DNA of 64,000 nt. It comes from an uncultured Anaerolineae bacterium (GTDB lineage Bacteria; Chloroflexota; Anaerolineae; Anaerolineales; Villigracilaceae). The stretch covers positions 62,001-126,000 of the forward strand of contig CAIQVH010000017.1 of NCBI GenBank assembly GCA_903875215.1, read 5' to 3'. Under the pieces are notes generated by a model, which did not search any database, had not been told where the DNA came from, and saw only the letters and a list, made by a program, of their open reading frames with translations. Positions 1 to 8,514 of the stretch are shown in pieces (the stretch's first letter is position 1; every line of letters starts with the position of its first letter). Position numbers and translations under genes: made by a program.

Positions 1-46
1 AAAACGAATCCGCCTGGGTTTCTTATTCCATCCCACGCCAGGTAAA

Positions 47-1096
47 ATGAAAATCGGCCTGATCCTGTATGGATCGCTTGCCACCCTGAGCGGCGGCTAC
101 CTGTATGATCGCCGGCTGGTGGAATCGCTCCGCGCCCAGGGCGATACGGTTGAAATCATCTCCCTGCCGTGGAGAAATTACGCCGCGCACCTGGGTGACA
201 ACCTCACCTTCCGCCTGCCCGCCGGCTTCGATCTGCTCATCCAGGATGAATTGAATCACCCATCCCTAATTAGCGCCAACCTGGGCCGTTATCCTGGCCC
301 AGTCATCAGCCTGGTGCATCATCTGCGCTGTTCAGAACAACGCCCCCACTGGCAGAACCAACTCTACCGCCTGGTCGAAACCCGCTACCTGCGCAGTGTG
401 GATGGCTTCCTGTTCAACTCGCAAACCACCCGCCGCGTCGTCACCGGGCTGATCGGCTCAAGCCAGCCTGCTCTCGTCGCCTACCCGCCCACCGACCGCT
501 TCGACCCCGGCCTGACCGGCCCGCAAGTGACCGACCGCGCCCAAAACGGCCCCCTGCGTCTGCTTTTTCTCGGCAACCTGATTCCGCGCAAAGGCCTGCA
601 CACCCTGCTCGAAGCCCTCACCCGCCTGCCCGCCACCGACCTGCGCCTCGAAATCGTCGGCGCGCCAACCAGTGACCCCGTTTACGCACGCGCCATGCAA
701 GCCCGCGCCGCCCAACCCGACCTGGCCGGACGCGTCACCTTCCACGGCGCCCTGGATAATGAACCCCTGCGCACCCAATTGCGCCAGGCCCACCTGCTCG
801 TCGTCCCCTCCTCCTATGAAGGCTTCGGCATCGTCTACCTGGAAGGAATGGCCTTCGGCCTGCCCGCCATTGGCACCAGCGCCGGGGCCGCCCCCGAAAT
901 TGTGCGCCACAACGAAACCGGCTTCCTGATTCCTCCCGGCGACGCCCCCGCCCTGGCCGCACACCTGGCCGCCCTGGCCGCCGACCGCAACCGCCTGGCG
1001 CGCATGTCGCTCGCCGCCCTGCAGCGCTACCAGCAGCAGCCCAAATGGGCCCAAACCGCCGCCGAAATCCGCCAATTCCTGCTCAGCCAGCTCTAA
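47..1096 (+). CDS. GT4-family glycosyltransferase
   Basis: Retaining GT-B glycosyltransferase that probably transfers a sugar from an activated donor to a glycan or lipid acceptor at the cytoplasmic membrane face. The 349-residue length is normal for the family. The C-terminal half holds the GT4 donor-binding signature: a phosphate-binding segment [12 protein letters not shown] near residue 180 and the E-x7-E pair at E258 and E266 ([11 protein letters not shown]), followed by [16 protein letters not shown]. The start MKIGLILYG leads straight into the first Rossmann strand. A methyltransferase follows only 2 bases after the stop, so the two are probably co-transcribed and may act on one glycan. 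Donor and acceptor cannot be read from the sequence. Confidence 0.85.
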   Translation: MKIGLILYGSLATLSGGYLYDRRLVESLRAQGDTVEIISLPWRNYAAHLGDNLTFRLPAGFDLLIQDELNHPSLISANLGRYPGPVISLVHHLRCSEQRPHWQNQLYRLVETRYLRSVDGFLFNSQTTRRVVTGLIGSSQPALVAYPPTDRFDPGLTGPQVTDRAQNGPLRLLFLGNLIPRKGLHTLLEALTRLPATDLRLEIVGAPTSDPVYARAMQARAAQPDLAGRVTFHGALDNEPLRTQLRQAHLLVVPSSYEGFGIVYLEGMAFGLPAIGTSAGAAPEIVRHNETGFLIPPGDAPALAAHLAALAADRNRLARMSLAALQRYQQQPKWAQTAAEIRQFLLSQL

Positions 1097-1098
1097 AC

Positions 1099-2010
1099 AT
1101 GATGGACTATTCCTTTCCCCGCTACCTGCTTGCCAAACAAACCGTCGACGAGCGCGCCCTCAACCAGCATGTCTTCAACGCCCTGTGCCAGGTCCTGCCG
1201 CGCCGGCCACTGCGCATCATCGAAGTCGGCGGCGGCAATGGCACAATGATTCCACGCCTGTGGAAGTGGAACCTACTCCAGCAAGCCGAATACACCCTGG
1301 TGGATGAACTACCCGAAAACATCGCCTCCGCCGAAGCCGCCCTGCCGTTATGGGCAGAAACCACCGGCCTGAGCGTGGAACGCTCCGCGCCGCGCAGCCT
1401 GCGATTCAGCGCCCCGCCGCGCGAGCTGCGCCTGAACCTGACCCAGGCCGATGTCTTCGACTACATCCACTCCGCCCCGCGCCCCGCCGACCTGCTCATC
1501 GCTCATGCTTTTTTGGATCTTCTGCCCATGCCCGCTAGCCTGCCCCGGCTGTTTTCTCTGCTTCAGCCAGGCGGTCTGGCCTGGCTGACAATCAACTTTG
1601 ACGGAGTAACCACGCTGGAGCCTCCGCTCGACCCGGCGCTCGAAGCCCAACTCGAACAGCTCTACCACGAGACGATGGATACCCGTCCCAGCGGCGGGGA
1701 CAGCCGCTCAGGGCGGCACCTGTTCGGGCATCTGAAGCAGGCCGGAGCGGAGATTCTGGCAGCGGGCGCTTCCGATTGGGTGGTGTACCCACACCAGGGC
1801 CGCTATCCCGCCGACGAAGCGTATTTCCTGCACTTTATCCTGCATTTCTTTGAAAGTTCCCTGGCCCATCATCCCCAACTGGATGCGGCCGCCTTTGCGC
1901 GCTGGCTGGCCGCCCGCCATGCCCAGATCGAGCGCGGTGAGCTGGTCTATATTGCCCACCAGCTCGATTTTTTGGTGGCCCCGCAACCCCGCCCCGGCGC
2001 AGACGTATAA
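1099..2010 (+). CDS. SAM-dependent class I methyltransferase
   Basis: Rossmann-fold methyltransferase of about 303 residues. Motif I is IIEVGGGNG at residues 40-48; an acidic end of strand 2 ([12 protein letters not shown]) and a motif-IV-like stretch ([15 protein letters not shown]) follow. I chose the ATG pair 2 bases after the upstream glycosyltransferase stop. An in-frame upstream start at 1045 lies inside that gene and would add an unrelated Arg-rich extension. Tight coupling suggests a role in glycan or natural-product tailoring, but the substrate is unknown. The last codons (gta taa tga) also create a TATAAT that could serve the next gene. Confidence 0.78.
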   Translation: MMDYSFPRYLLAKQTVDERALNQHVFNALCQVLPRRPLRIIEVGGGNGTMIPRLWKWNLLQQAEYTLVDELPENIASAEAALPLWAETTGLSVERSAPRSLRFSAPPRELRLNLTQADVFDYIHSAPRPADLLIAHAFLDLLPMPASLPRLFSLLQPGGLAWLTINFDGVTTLEPPLDPALEAQLEQLYHETMDTRPSGGDSRSGRHLFGHLKQAGAEILAAGASDWVVYPHQGRYPADEAYFLHFILHFFESSLAHHPQLDAAAFARWLAARHAQIERGELVYIAHQLDFLVAPQPRPGADV

Positions 2011-2028
2011 TGAGCAGGGAGCAGTATC

Positions 2029-2640
2029 ATGATCCATTCTTACAAGATTAACGGGATTCCCGTCAAGACCGGCGATATTCTGTGCACCATGAACGGCAAG
2101 CCCAATATTTTGCCGGGAGAATTCTGGCGGCTGGTGGGCCGCCTGGTACCCGGCGATGTGGATCATATTGCCATTTATCTGGGCCCGGAAGGGCGCTGCG
2201 CCGAGGCGGGCGCGCTGGGCGTGGTCATTTTTGAGGTGCATGATGGCTGCTGGGATGCCGAACATACCATGCCCGAACGCGGCCTGCTGGTAGACACTTT
2301 CTATGGCGTGGCCTACCCGCTCGAAAGCATCGGTCTGGGCCGGGAGGAGGAAGCTGCCATCCGCGCCGGAGTGGCCGATTACTGCCTGACACAGGTCGGC
2401 AAGCCCTATAACCTGAATTTTCTCGACCCCGATACAGACCAGGCCTTCTATTGCAGCCAGCTGGCCTACAAAGCTTACCTGCCCTATGGCATCAACCTGA
2501 ATACCGGACTGGCGATGGAAATGCTCCCCGGCACCAATCAGATCATCTACCCTCAAGAAATCTGGGATGGTTGTTTTCACCAACGCCCGGAATCTCCTCC
2601 GCTATTGAGCACACCAGGCGCGGCAGCCTCTCAGCCATGA
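2029..2640 (+). CDS. YiiX-like permuted papain-fold (NlpC/P60 superfamily) protein
   Basis: 203-residue protein with the circularly permuted NlpC/P60 order, histidine before cysteine. VDHIAIYLG supplies H46 and FYCSQLAYKAY supplies C142; GDILCTMNG near residue 15 matches the start of the YiiX/DUF830 fold. Such proteins are amidases or cysteine hydrolases acting on peptide or lipid amide bonds; the substrate here is unknown. No signal peptide is visible, so it is probably cytosolic. It starts 18 bases after the methyltransferase, with GGGAGCAG as a possible ribosome-binding site. Confidence 0.72.
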   Translation: MIHSYKINGIPVKTGDILCTMNGKPNILPGEFWRLVGRLVPGDVDHIAIYLGPEGRCAEAGALGVVIFEVHDGCWDAEHTMPERGLLVDTFYGVAYPLESIGLGREEEAAIRAGVADYCLTQVGKPYNLNFLDPDTDQAFYCSQLAYKAYLPYGINLNTGLAMEMLPGTNQIIYPQEIWDGCFHQRPESPPLLSTPGAAASQP

Positions 2641-2644
2641 ATCA

Positions 2645-2681
2645 AAAGACCCTGACACTTGCGCATCAGGGTCTTTGTTTT
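2645..2681. terminator. Bidirectional terminator between convergent genes
   Basis: Perfect 11-bp inverted repeat: AAAGACCCTGA at 2645-2655 pairs with TCAGGGTCTTT at 2666-2676, followed by GTTTTT on the plus strand and TTTTGATT on the minus strand. It lies between the YiiX-like gene and the cold-shock gene, which converge here. Confidence 0.85.
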
Positions 2682-2894
2682 TCAGCCGACCATCGAGACG
2701 TTGGTGGCCTGCGGGCCCTTGGGGCCTTTTTCCACCGCGAATTCGACTTTCTGTCCTTCTGAAAGATTACGGAAACCTTCCCCTTGAATGGCGGAGAAGT
2801 GAACGAAAACGTCCTCGCCACCCTCGCGGGAAATAAAGCCGTAGCCTTTGTCACCGTTAAACCACTTTACCGTACCTTGAATGCGTTCAGCCAT
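2682..2894 (-). CDS. Cold-shock domain protein (CspA family)
   Basis: 70-residue single OB-fold nucleic-acid-binding protein. It carries both RNA-binding motifs, KGYGFISR (RNP1) and DVFVHFSAI (RNP2), after the typical opening [14 protein letters not shown]. The ATG at 2894 is preceded by AAAGGAGG, which fixes the start; the reading frame runs further upstream but that part has no family similarity. Members act as RNA chaperones, melting structures in mRNA during cold or growth transitions. The gene is monocistronic, ends at a bidirectional terminator, and has a leader containing a strong hairpin (see 2955-2992). Confidence 0.95.
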   Translation of the reverse strand: MAERIQGTVKWFNGDKGYGFISREGGEDVFVHFSAIQGEGFRNLSEGQKVEFAVEKGPKGPQATNVSMVG

Positions 2895-2954
2895 TAGATT
2901 TGCCTCCTTTGGGCAATAAGAAAAATTAGGTGTTCTGTTTGTTCCATCGGAGGG

Positions 2955-2992
2955 GTAAACAAAACAACTCACAGGTTCTAGCCGTGAGTTGT
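2955..2992 (-). promoter_or_regulatory. Stem-loop with T-rich tail in the csp leader
   Basis: In the minus-strand leader of the cold-shock gene, ACAACTCAC (2984-2992) pairs perfectly with GTGAGTTGT (2964-2972) across an 11-nt loop and is followed directly by TTTTGTTT. It looks like an intrinsic terminator placed about 70 nt before the start codon. That would be an attenuator or a temperature-sensitive leader element, or the terminator of a short leader RNA. Confidence 0.5.
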
Positions 2993-3096
2993 CGTTCCAT
3001 CAACCAACGTGAACTATCTGTTATCCTACATCCTTCATAGTAACACACGAATCGAGTTTGTGCCGACCCAGTTTCACGCGCCGGACTTTTGGTTAA

Positions 3097-3105
3097 TGCT
3101 ATAAT
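3097..3105 (+). promoter_or_regulatory. Extended -10 promoter element (TGCTATAAT)
   Basis: TG-C-TATAAT forms an extended -10 with no convincing -35. The predicted transcript would start about 3 nt before an 8-codon ORF (3116-3142) that overlaps the epimerase start codon. Confidence 0.55.
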
Positions 3106-3115
3106 CCTGCCACCA

Positions 3116-3142
3116 ATGACAGCGAAAGCCCAACAACCATGA
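3116..3142 (+). CDS. Putative 8-codon leader ORF overlapping the epimerase start
   Basis: ATG ACA GCG AAA GCC CAA CAA CCA TGA encodes MTAKAQQP. Its TGA overlaps the ATG of the following gene in an ATGA arrangement. The ATG lies 10 nt after a TATAAT, so the transcript would be almost leaderless. The epimerase start has no visible ribosome-binding site, so translational coupling through this mini-ORF is a reasonable but unproven idea. Confidence 0.35.
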   Translation: MTAKAQQP

Positions 3143-4065
3143 TCTTTCTCATCACCGGCGCTGCCGGATTCCTTGGCTCAGCTCTCGCCAACCAGCTCAC
3201 CCGCGAAGGACACCAGGTGCGCGGGCTGGACGACCTCTCCACCGGCGACTCAAAAGCACTCTCCCCCGATGTGCACTTCACTCGCGGAGACGTGAACGAC
3301 CGCCCCAAACTATGGACTCTGCTCCAGGAAGTTGACTGCGTCTACCACCTGGCCGCGCGCGTCTCCGTACCCGAATCAGTTCTCTACCCGCGCGAATACA
3401 ACGCCGTCAACGTCGGCGGCACCGTCAGCCTGATGGAAGCCATGCGCGATGTCGGCGTTCGCCGCGTCGTTTTCATCTCCTCCGGCGCCATCTACGGCGA
3501 CCAAGGCGAACAGCCCCTGCGCGAAAGCATGCCGCCCAACCCGCGCTCCCCTTACGCCGTCTCCAAACTCGCCGCCGAATATTACATCAACACCATCGGC
3601 GACCTGTGGAACATCGAAACCGTCAGCCTGCGCGTTTTCAACGCCTATGGCCCTGGCCAGCACCTGCCCGCCTCTCACCCGCCAGTCGTGCCTTACTTCT
3701 TGCGCCAGGCCCTGCACCACGGCTCACTCGTCGTCCACAGCGACGGCACCCAAACCCGCGACTACGTCTACATCGACGATGTCGTCTCCGGCATGATCGC
3801 CGCCGCCACCGCCCCCAACATCGACGGGTTGGTCATCAACATCGGCTCAGGAAAAGAAACCTCCGTCCGCGAACTCGTGAAAACCATCCAGGACATCACC
3901 GGCAACACCGCCCAGGCCCTCTACAACCCCAAAACCCCCGGCGGAGTCTCGCGCATGTGCGCTGACTTGAGCCTGGCCGCCTCCAGGCTCGGCTACCACC
4001 CCTCCATGTCACTCAGCCACGGCTTGCGCCTGACCCTGCAACGCGACCCACGCTTTGGAAGCTAA
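3139..4065 (+). CDS. NAD-dependent nucleotide-sugar epimerase/dehydratase (GalE-like, extended SDR)
   Basis: 308-residue extended SDR. The N-terminal GAAGFLG glycine motif binds NAD(P); HLAARVSVPES and the catalytic set Ser (SSGAIYG) and Tyr-x3-Lys (YAVSK) are all present. The C-terminal half has the sugar-nucleotide-binding RVFNAYGPGQ and RDYVYIDDV blocks. It probably epimerises, dehydrates or oxidises an NDP-sugar for glycan synthesis. The ATG has no clear ribosome-binding site and may depend on the overlapping 8-codon ORF. The next gene starts 4 nt after its stop. Exact sugar specificity is not readable. Confidence 0.88.
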   Translation: MIFLITGAAGFLGSALANQLTREGHQVRGLDDLSTGDSKALSPDVHFTRGDVNDRPKLWTLLQEVDCVYHLAARVSVPESVLYPREYNAVNVGGTVSLMEAMRDVGVRRVVFISSGAIYGDQGEQPLRESMPPNPRSPYAVSKLAAEYYINTIGDLWNIETVSLRVFNAYGPGQHLPASHPPVVPYFLRQALHHGSLVVHSDGTQTRDYVYIDDVVSGMIAAATAPNIDGLVINIGSGKETSVRELVKTIQDITGNTAQALYNPKTPGGVSRMCADLSLAASRLGYHPSMSLSHGLRLTLQRDPRFGS

Positions 4066-4069
4066 CCCC

Positions 4070-5158
4070 ATGAAACCCCTCAACATCCTCTCCCTTGGCG
4101 CAGGCGCCATCGGCACCTATCTCGGCGGATCCCTGGCCCTGGCCGGTCACCACCTCGTTTTTGTAGAACAACCCGCCATCGTCGAAACACTCCAAACACG
4201 CGGACTGCGCCTCAACCTCGCCAAAATCCCCGCCGAAAAACGAACCGGCATCGATCCGCACCACCAGGACCAAACCGAATTCACCCTGACCTCGGCCACC
4301 GTTAAATTCACCGCCTCCCTTGCCGAAGCACTCCCACACACCCACTTCGACGTGATCCTGTTTGCCCTGAAATCCTTCGACACCGCAACCGCCCTGCGCA
4401 CCCTGGCCGAAACCGTTTCACCCGCCGACCTGCCCCCCATCCTCTGCCTGCAAAACGGCGTGGATAACGAACCCGCCATCGCCGCCACCCTTGGCGCAGA
4501 AAAAGTCATCTACGGCACCGTCACCTCGGCGGTTGGCCGTCGCGGCCCCGGCGATATTATTCTCGAAAAACTGCGCGGCGTCGGCGTCGCCGCCGGGCAC
4601 CCTCTCTCTCAACAGCTGGTAGAAGCCCTCACCGGCGCAGCGCTCAACGCCCAGCTCTTCCCGGTCGCCGCCGACATGAAATGGTCCAAAATGTTGACCA
4701 ACCTGCTGGCCAACCCAACCTCCGCCATCCTGGATATGACCGCCGCCGAAGTTTTTGCCCACCCAGGCCTCTACCGCCTCGAGATCGAGCAACTGCGCGA
4801 ATGCCTGGCCGTGATGAAAGCCCAGGGTATCGATACCGTGGATCTGCCCGGCACACCCGTCCGCGCGCTGGCGCTGGCCACCCGGCTGCCGCTCTGGCTC
4901 TCGAAGCCGCTGCTCAGCAAAGCTGCCGGAGCCGGGCGCGGAGCCAAAATGCCTTCCTTCCACATCGACCTGCACGCCGGGCGCAAACAGAGCGAAGTCA
5001 GCTACCTGCATGGCGCCGTCGTCCGCGCCGGGGAAAAGGTTGGCGTGCCCACCCCGGTCAACAAACTGCTGACAGAAACCCTGCTGGCACTCACAGAAGG
5101 CAAAATCCAGCTCGAGGCATACGCTCATCAGCCCGAAAAACTTCTGGCGTTGCGGTAA
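4070..5158 (+). CDS. panE: Ketopantoate reductase family (ApbA/PanE) oxidoreductase
   Basis: 362-residue member of the 2-dehydropantoate 2-reductase family, which reduces ketopantoate to pantoate with NADPH in coenzyme A synthesis. GAGAIGTYLGG at the N-terminus binds NADPH. DMKWSKMLTNLLANP contains the family's catalytic lysine and asparagine. It is longer than the usual ~300 residues because of a central insert around VRALALATRLPLWLSK. An in-frame TTG at 4055 is possible, but the ATG just after the epimerase stop fits the family N-terminus. No other pantothenate gene is nearby, so a paralogue acting on another 2-oxoacid cannot be excluded. Confidence 0.75.
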   Translation: MKPLNILSLGAGAIGTYLGGSLALAGHHLVFVEQPAIVETLQTRGLRLNLAKIPAEKRTGIDPHHQDQTEFTLTSATVKFTASLAEALPHTHFDVILFALKSFDTATALRTLAETVSPADLPPILCLQNGVDNEPAIAATLGAEKVIYGTVTSAVGRRGPGDIILEKLRGVGVAAGHPLSQQLVEALTGAALNAQLFPVAADMKWSKMLTNLLANPTSAILDMTAAEVFAHPGLYRLEIEQLRECLAVMKAQGIDTVDLPGTPVRALALATRLPLWLSKPLLSKAAGAGRGAKMPSFHIDLHAGRKQSEVSYLHGAVVRAGEKVGVPTPVNKLLTETLLALTEGKIQLEAYAHQPEKLLALR

Positions 5159-5182
5159 CTTGCTCAAGGACAAACCGCTCTC

Positions 5183-6772
5183 ATGCTCTCCCGGCTGAAA
5201 CCCATTTTCGACAAAAACCTGCTGGCCTTCACCCTGCTCCTGGCCTGGCTGGTACTCCTGGTACTCAACCAGGCCAACCCCTACCTGGTGCCCATTGGGC
5301 GCGATAATGGCTTCTTCCTCTACGCGGGCGCCCGGCTGCTGGCAGGCAAACAACTTTACCTGGATATCTGGGATCACAAAGGCCCGGCCATTTTCCTCGT
5401 CAACGCCCTGGGACAGCTACTGGTACAGCACTCACGTTGGGGAATCTGGCTGCTGGAATACCTGTTCATCTTCTCCGCCTTTTTCATTGGCTACCTGACC
5501 ATTAAACGGCATTGGGGCGCCGCCCCGGCGCTGATCGGGGCGTTGACGGGCTTCCTCGTCCTGCAAAATACGCTCGGGCGCGGCAACCTGACCGAAGAAT
5601 ACCCGCTTCTATTCAACTTTACCGCCGCCTATATCTTTTTTCGCACCAGCCAGAAAAAGGCCTTGTGGCCCGAAGTCTTCGTCGGTGCGCTGTTTGGCCT
5701 GGCATTTTTATTTCGCGCCAATAACGGCGGAGTGCCCCTCAGCATCGGTCTTGCCATCCTGCTGACCGGCCTGCTTAACCAGGAGTGGGCCCGAACCTTC
5801 CAACGCCTGGCCGGCCTGGCGCTGGGCGCAGCTGTTCTCTTCATCGTCACCGCGCTTATCTTTGCGCAGCTGGGGACGCTGCAAGCCATGTTCGAAGCCG
5901 CGCTTCTTTACAATTTTTTAGATACGCAAGGGCAGCTAAACCTTATCACCGGGTTGGTAGCCGGATTTAAAAACCTGGGCGTGGTGTTCTACGTGCTCCT
6001 GGCCGGTTACACGACGGCAATCGTCAAACTGGCCATTGCCTTGCGGCAAAAACAAACCCGCACCAAGGATTTTGAGCTGCTTGCCTTTTTAGTCATCGCC
6101 TGGCCGGTGGAATTGACACTGAGCAGCCTTTCAGGGCTAAAATTTGTCCATTATTTTATTTGCTGGGTGCCGGTGGCTTTTTTGCTGGGTAGTTTTGCCT
6201 ACCAGGCTCTTTCGGAAAATTTGTTTTCATCCAAAGTGCTCTCTTTTTTGCCGACCTGGCGGGCCAATATCCTGTTTTTCTTGCTGACAATGGTCTTTTC
6301 CATTCCGATTGTTCTGAATTACGCCGTCACCTTCCAGGCCCTGGCCTTTAACCGCCAGAATGGCATTGACCTGAACGACCGGCTCTCCGATTTCATCCGC
6401 AGCACGACTGCGCCAAATGAACCGGTGCTCGTCTGGGGCGGCGAAGCTGGCATCAACTTCACTTCCGGGCGCCATTCGCCAACCCGCTATAATCTTTTTT
6501 CTCGCCTGCTAAGCGACCACCCGATGAACCAGGCCATTTCGGAGAGATTCACCGCCGATGTGCTGGAAAACCCGCCCGAGCTGGTGATTGATGGCTGGAA
6601 GCACAGTCCCGATTCCATCCCATCGCTGAATCCCACGATTCAGGCGCAGCAGGAAACCCGGCGGGTGTGGTCTGATTTTCCAGCCTATGGCCGTTTGCGA
6701 GATTTTATTGCCAACCACTATGTCTACGAAACAACCATTGACGGGTATGAGATTTACCGGCTAAAAAAATAG
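5183..6772 (+). CDS. Multi-pass membrane protein, GT39-like (GT-C) glycosyltransferase
   Basis: 529 residues with about 10 hydrophobic segments and a hydrophilic C-terminal portion of about 130 residues, the GT-C layout. The first loop carries acidic residues in GRDNGFFLYAGARLL and LYLDIWDHKGPA, typical of bacterial polyprenyl-phosphate-sugar-dependent enzymes. The likely role is sugar transfer outside the membrane from a lipid-linked donor. It starts with ATG after a CTCAAGGACA ribosome-binding site 24 nt behind the reductase gene. Donor and acceptor are unknown. Confidence 0.68.
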   Translation: MLSRLKPIFDKNLLAFTLLLAWLVLLVLNQANPYLVPIGRDNGFFLYAGARLLAGKQLYLDIWDHKGPAIFLVNALGQLLVQHSRWGIWLLEYLFIFSAFFIGYLTIKRHWGAAPALIGALTGFLVLQNTLGRGNLTEEYPLLFNFTAAYIFFRTSQKKALWPEVFVGALFGLAFLFRANNGGVPLSIGLAILLTGLLNQEWARTFQRLAGLALGAAVLFIVTALIFAQLGTLQAMFEAALLYNFLDTQGQLNLITGLVAGFKNLGVVFYVLLAGYTTAIVKLAIALRQKQTRTKDFELLAFLVIAWPVELTLSSLSGLKFVHYFICWVPVAFLLGSFAYQALSENLFSSKVLSFLPTWRANILFFLLTMVFSIPIVLNYAVTFQALAFNRQNGIDLNDRLSDFIRSTTAPNEPVLVWGGEAGINFTSGRHSPTRYNLFSRLLSDHPMNQAISERFTADVLENPPELVIDGWKHSPDSIPSLNPTIQAQQETRRVWSDFPAYGRLRDFIANHYVYETTIDGYEIYRLKK

Positions 6773-6796
6773 GGGATTTTGTCAGGAGGAAACCCG

Positions 6797-8500
6797 ATGA
6801 CTGGTTTCAGACAGATCGAACCGGGTGAGCGGATTGAAGTCCACCTCCCCGATGGACGCACACTGCAGGGGCCGCGCGGCGCAACCGCGGAGGCTTTTCT
6901 GGCGGTGATTGGCGCCGATTTACCGGCTCCGGTAGTCGGGGTGATTGTTAACGGAGAACTGCACGAGCTGACCTATCCCATCGAAATGGAAGCACGCCTC
7001 CAGCCGGTGACGATGTCGGATGCAGATGGGGCGCGCATTTATCGGCGGTCGCTCACTTTTCTGCTGGAGGCGGCTTTCTCCAGTCTGTTTCCACAGGCCT
7101 GGCTGTTTATTGATCATTCCGTTGCTTCAGGCGGCTATTATTGCGAGGTGAAGGGGCGCGCGCCGCTCTCTCAAGATGAATTGACCGCCCTGCAAACCGA
7201 AATGCGCCGCCTGGTGCAGGCCAACCTGCCTTTTGAACGGCACGAGGCCTCGCTCGATGAGACGATTGCGCTCTTTGAAAGGCAAAATTATGCCGACAAG
7301 GTTCGCTTGCTGCGCTACCGCCGCAAACCGTATGTGACGCTCTACCAGTTGGGCCGGCATGTGGATTATCATCATGGCTACATGGTGCCGGCTACGGGTT
7401 ATTTGGAATGGTTTGAGCTGGCAAACTCACAGGATGGTTTTACGCTGCGCTTTCCGCGCCGCCACAACCCCACCGGGCTGACCCGCCAGGATGATTTCCC
7501 CAAGCTGCTGGCCAGTTTCCGCCAGTATGGCGACTGGCTCGAACGGCTGGGCATCGAATCGGTCGGGGCGCTGGATGACGCCATCCAAAACGGGCGCAGT
7601 CGCGAGATTATTCTCGTTTCGGAAGCGCTGCACGAACAATATATCGCCGAGATCGCCCGGAAGATTGCCGGGGAACGGGAAAAGGTCCGGCTGGTGTTGA
7701 TTTCTGGGCCGTCCTCCTCGGGCAAAACCACCTTTGCGCGGCGGCTGGCGGTGCAGCTGCTGACCCTGGGCCTTTCGCCCTTTGCGCTGGAAATGGACAA
7801 TTACTTTGTCGACCGCGAGAAAAATCCGCGCGATGAAAACGGCCAGCTCGATTTTGAAGCGCTGGAAGGGCTCGACCTGGCGCTGCTTGGCTCTCAGCTG
7901 GAGGCGCTGCTGCGCGGCGAAGAAGTGCGCCTGCCGCATTATAACTTCCGGGATGGGAAACAGGAGCCGGGCGAATGGACGCGCCTGCGTCCGGAACAAT
8001 TGATCATTCTGGAGGGGATTCACGGCCTCAACCCGCGCCTGCTTCCGCCTACGTTGGCCGCCCGCGCCTTCAAAATCTATGCCTCCGCCCTGACCCAACT
8101 CAACCTCGACCGTCACAACCGCGTCTCAACCACTGATACGCGCCTGATTCGCCGTATCGTGCGCGACGCGCGCGAGCGCGGCTACAGCGCCCAGCAGACT
8201 ATCAGCCGTTGGGAATCGGTGCGGCGCGGCGAAAAACGGCACATCTTCCCCTACCAGGAAAACGCCGATGTGATGTTTAACTCGGCGTTGGCCTACGAAC
8301 TCGCGGTGCTGAAACCCCTGGCCGAACCCCTGCTGCGCCAGGTGCCGCACAACACGCCCGAAGCCATCGAAACCAAGCGCCTGCTGGCCTTCCTGGAATG
8401 GTTCCTGCCAATTGACCTGGAATGGATCCCGGATAATTCCATTTTGCGCGAATTTGTCGGCGGGTCTATCTTGAAAGATTTCAAAGTCTGGGGCAGCTAG
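6797..8500 (+). CDS. TGS/SAD-nucleoside kinase fusion (uridine kinase family)
   Basis: 567-residue three-part protein. Residues 1-65 form a TGS-like domain (IEVHLPDGRTLQGPRGATAE). The middle resembles the second additional domain of threonyl-tRNA synthetase (YRRSLTFLLEAAF, FIDHSVASGGYYCEV). The C-terminal half is a uridine kinase-type P-loop domain with SGPSSSGKTTFA near residues 302-313 and DNYFVDREKNPRDENG for nucleoside binding. This architecture is known in other bacteria; its natural substrate is not established. The ATG is fixed by AGGAGG 7 nt upstream; an in-frame TTG before it is less likely. It is the last gene of the plus-strand run. Confidence 0.85.
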   Translation: MTGFRQIEPGERIEVHLPDGRTLQGPRGATAEAFLAVIGADLPAPVVGVIVNGELHELTYPIEMEARLQPVTMSDADGARIYRRSLTFLLEAAFSSLFPQAWLFIDHSVASGGYYCEVKGRAPLSQDELTALQTEMRRLVQANLPFERHEASLDETIALFERQNYADKVRLLRYRRKPYVTLYQLGRHVDYHHGYMVPATGYLEWFELANSQDGFTLRFPRRHNPTGLTRQDDFPKLLASFRQYGDWLERLGIESVGALDDAIQNGRSREIILVSEALHEQYIAEIARKIAGEREKVRLVLISGPSSSGKTTFARRLAVQLLTLGLSPFALEMDNYFVDREKNPRDENGQLDFEALEGLDLALLGSQLEALLRGEEVRLPHYNFRDGKQEPGEWTRLRPEQLIILEGIHGLNPRLLPPTLAARAFKIYASALTQLNLDRHNRVSTTDTRLIRRIVRDARERGYSAQQTISRWESVRRGEKRHIFPYQENADVMFNSALAYELAVLKPLAEPLLRQVPHNTPEAIETKRLLAFLEWFLPIDLEWIPDNSILREFVGGSILKDFKVWGS

Positions 8501-8514
8501 CAAGCAAAAACGCT

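Noticed and set aside
458-1075. Long minus-strand reading frame opposite the GT4 gene
   Set aside because: Gly/Ala/Gln-rich shadow of a GC-rich plus-strand gene with clear motifs; no ribosome-binding site or family match.
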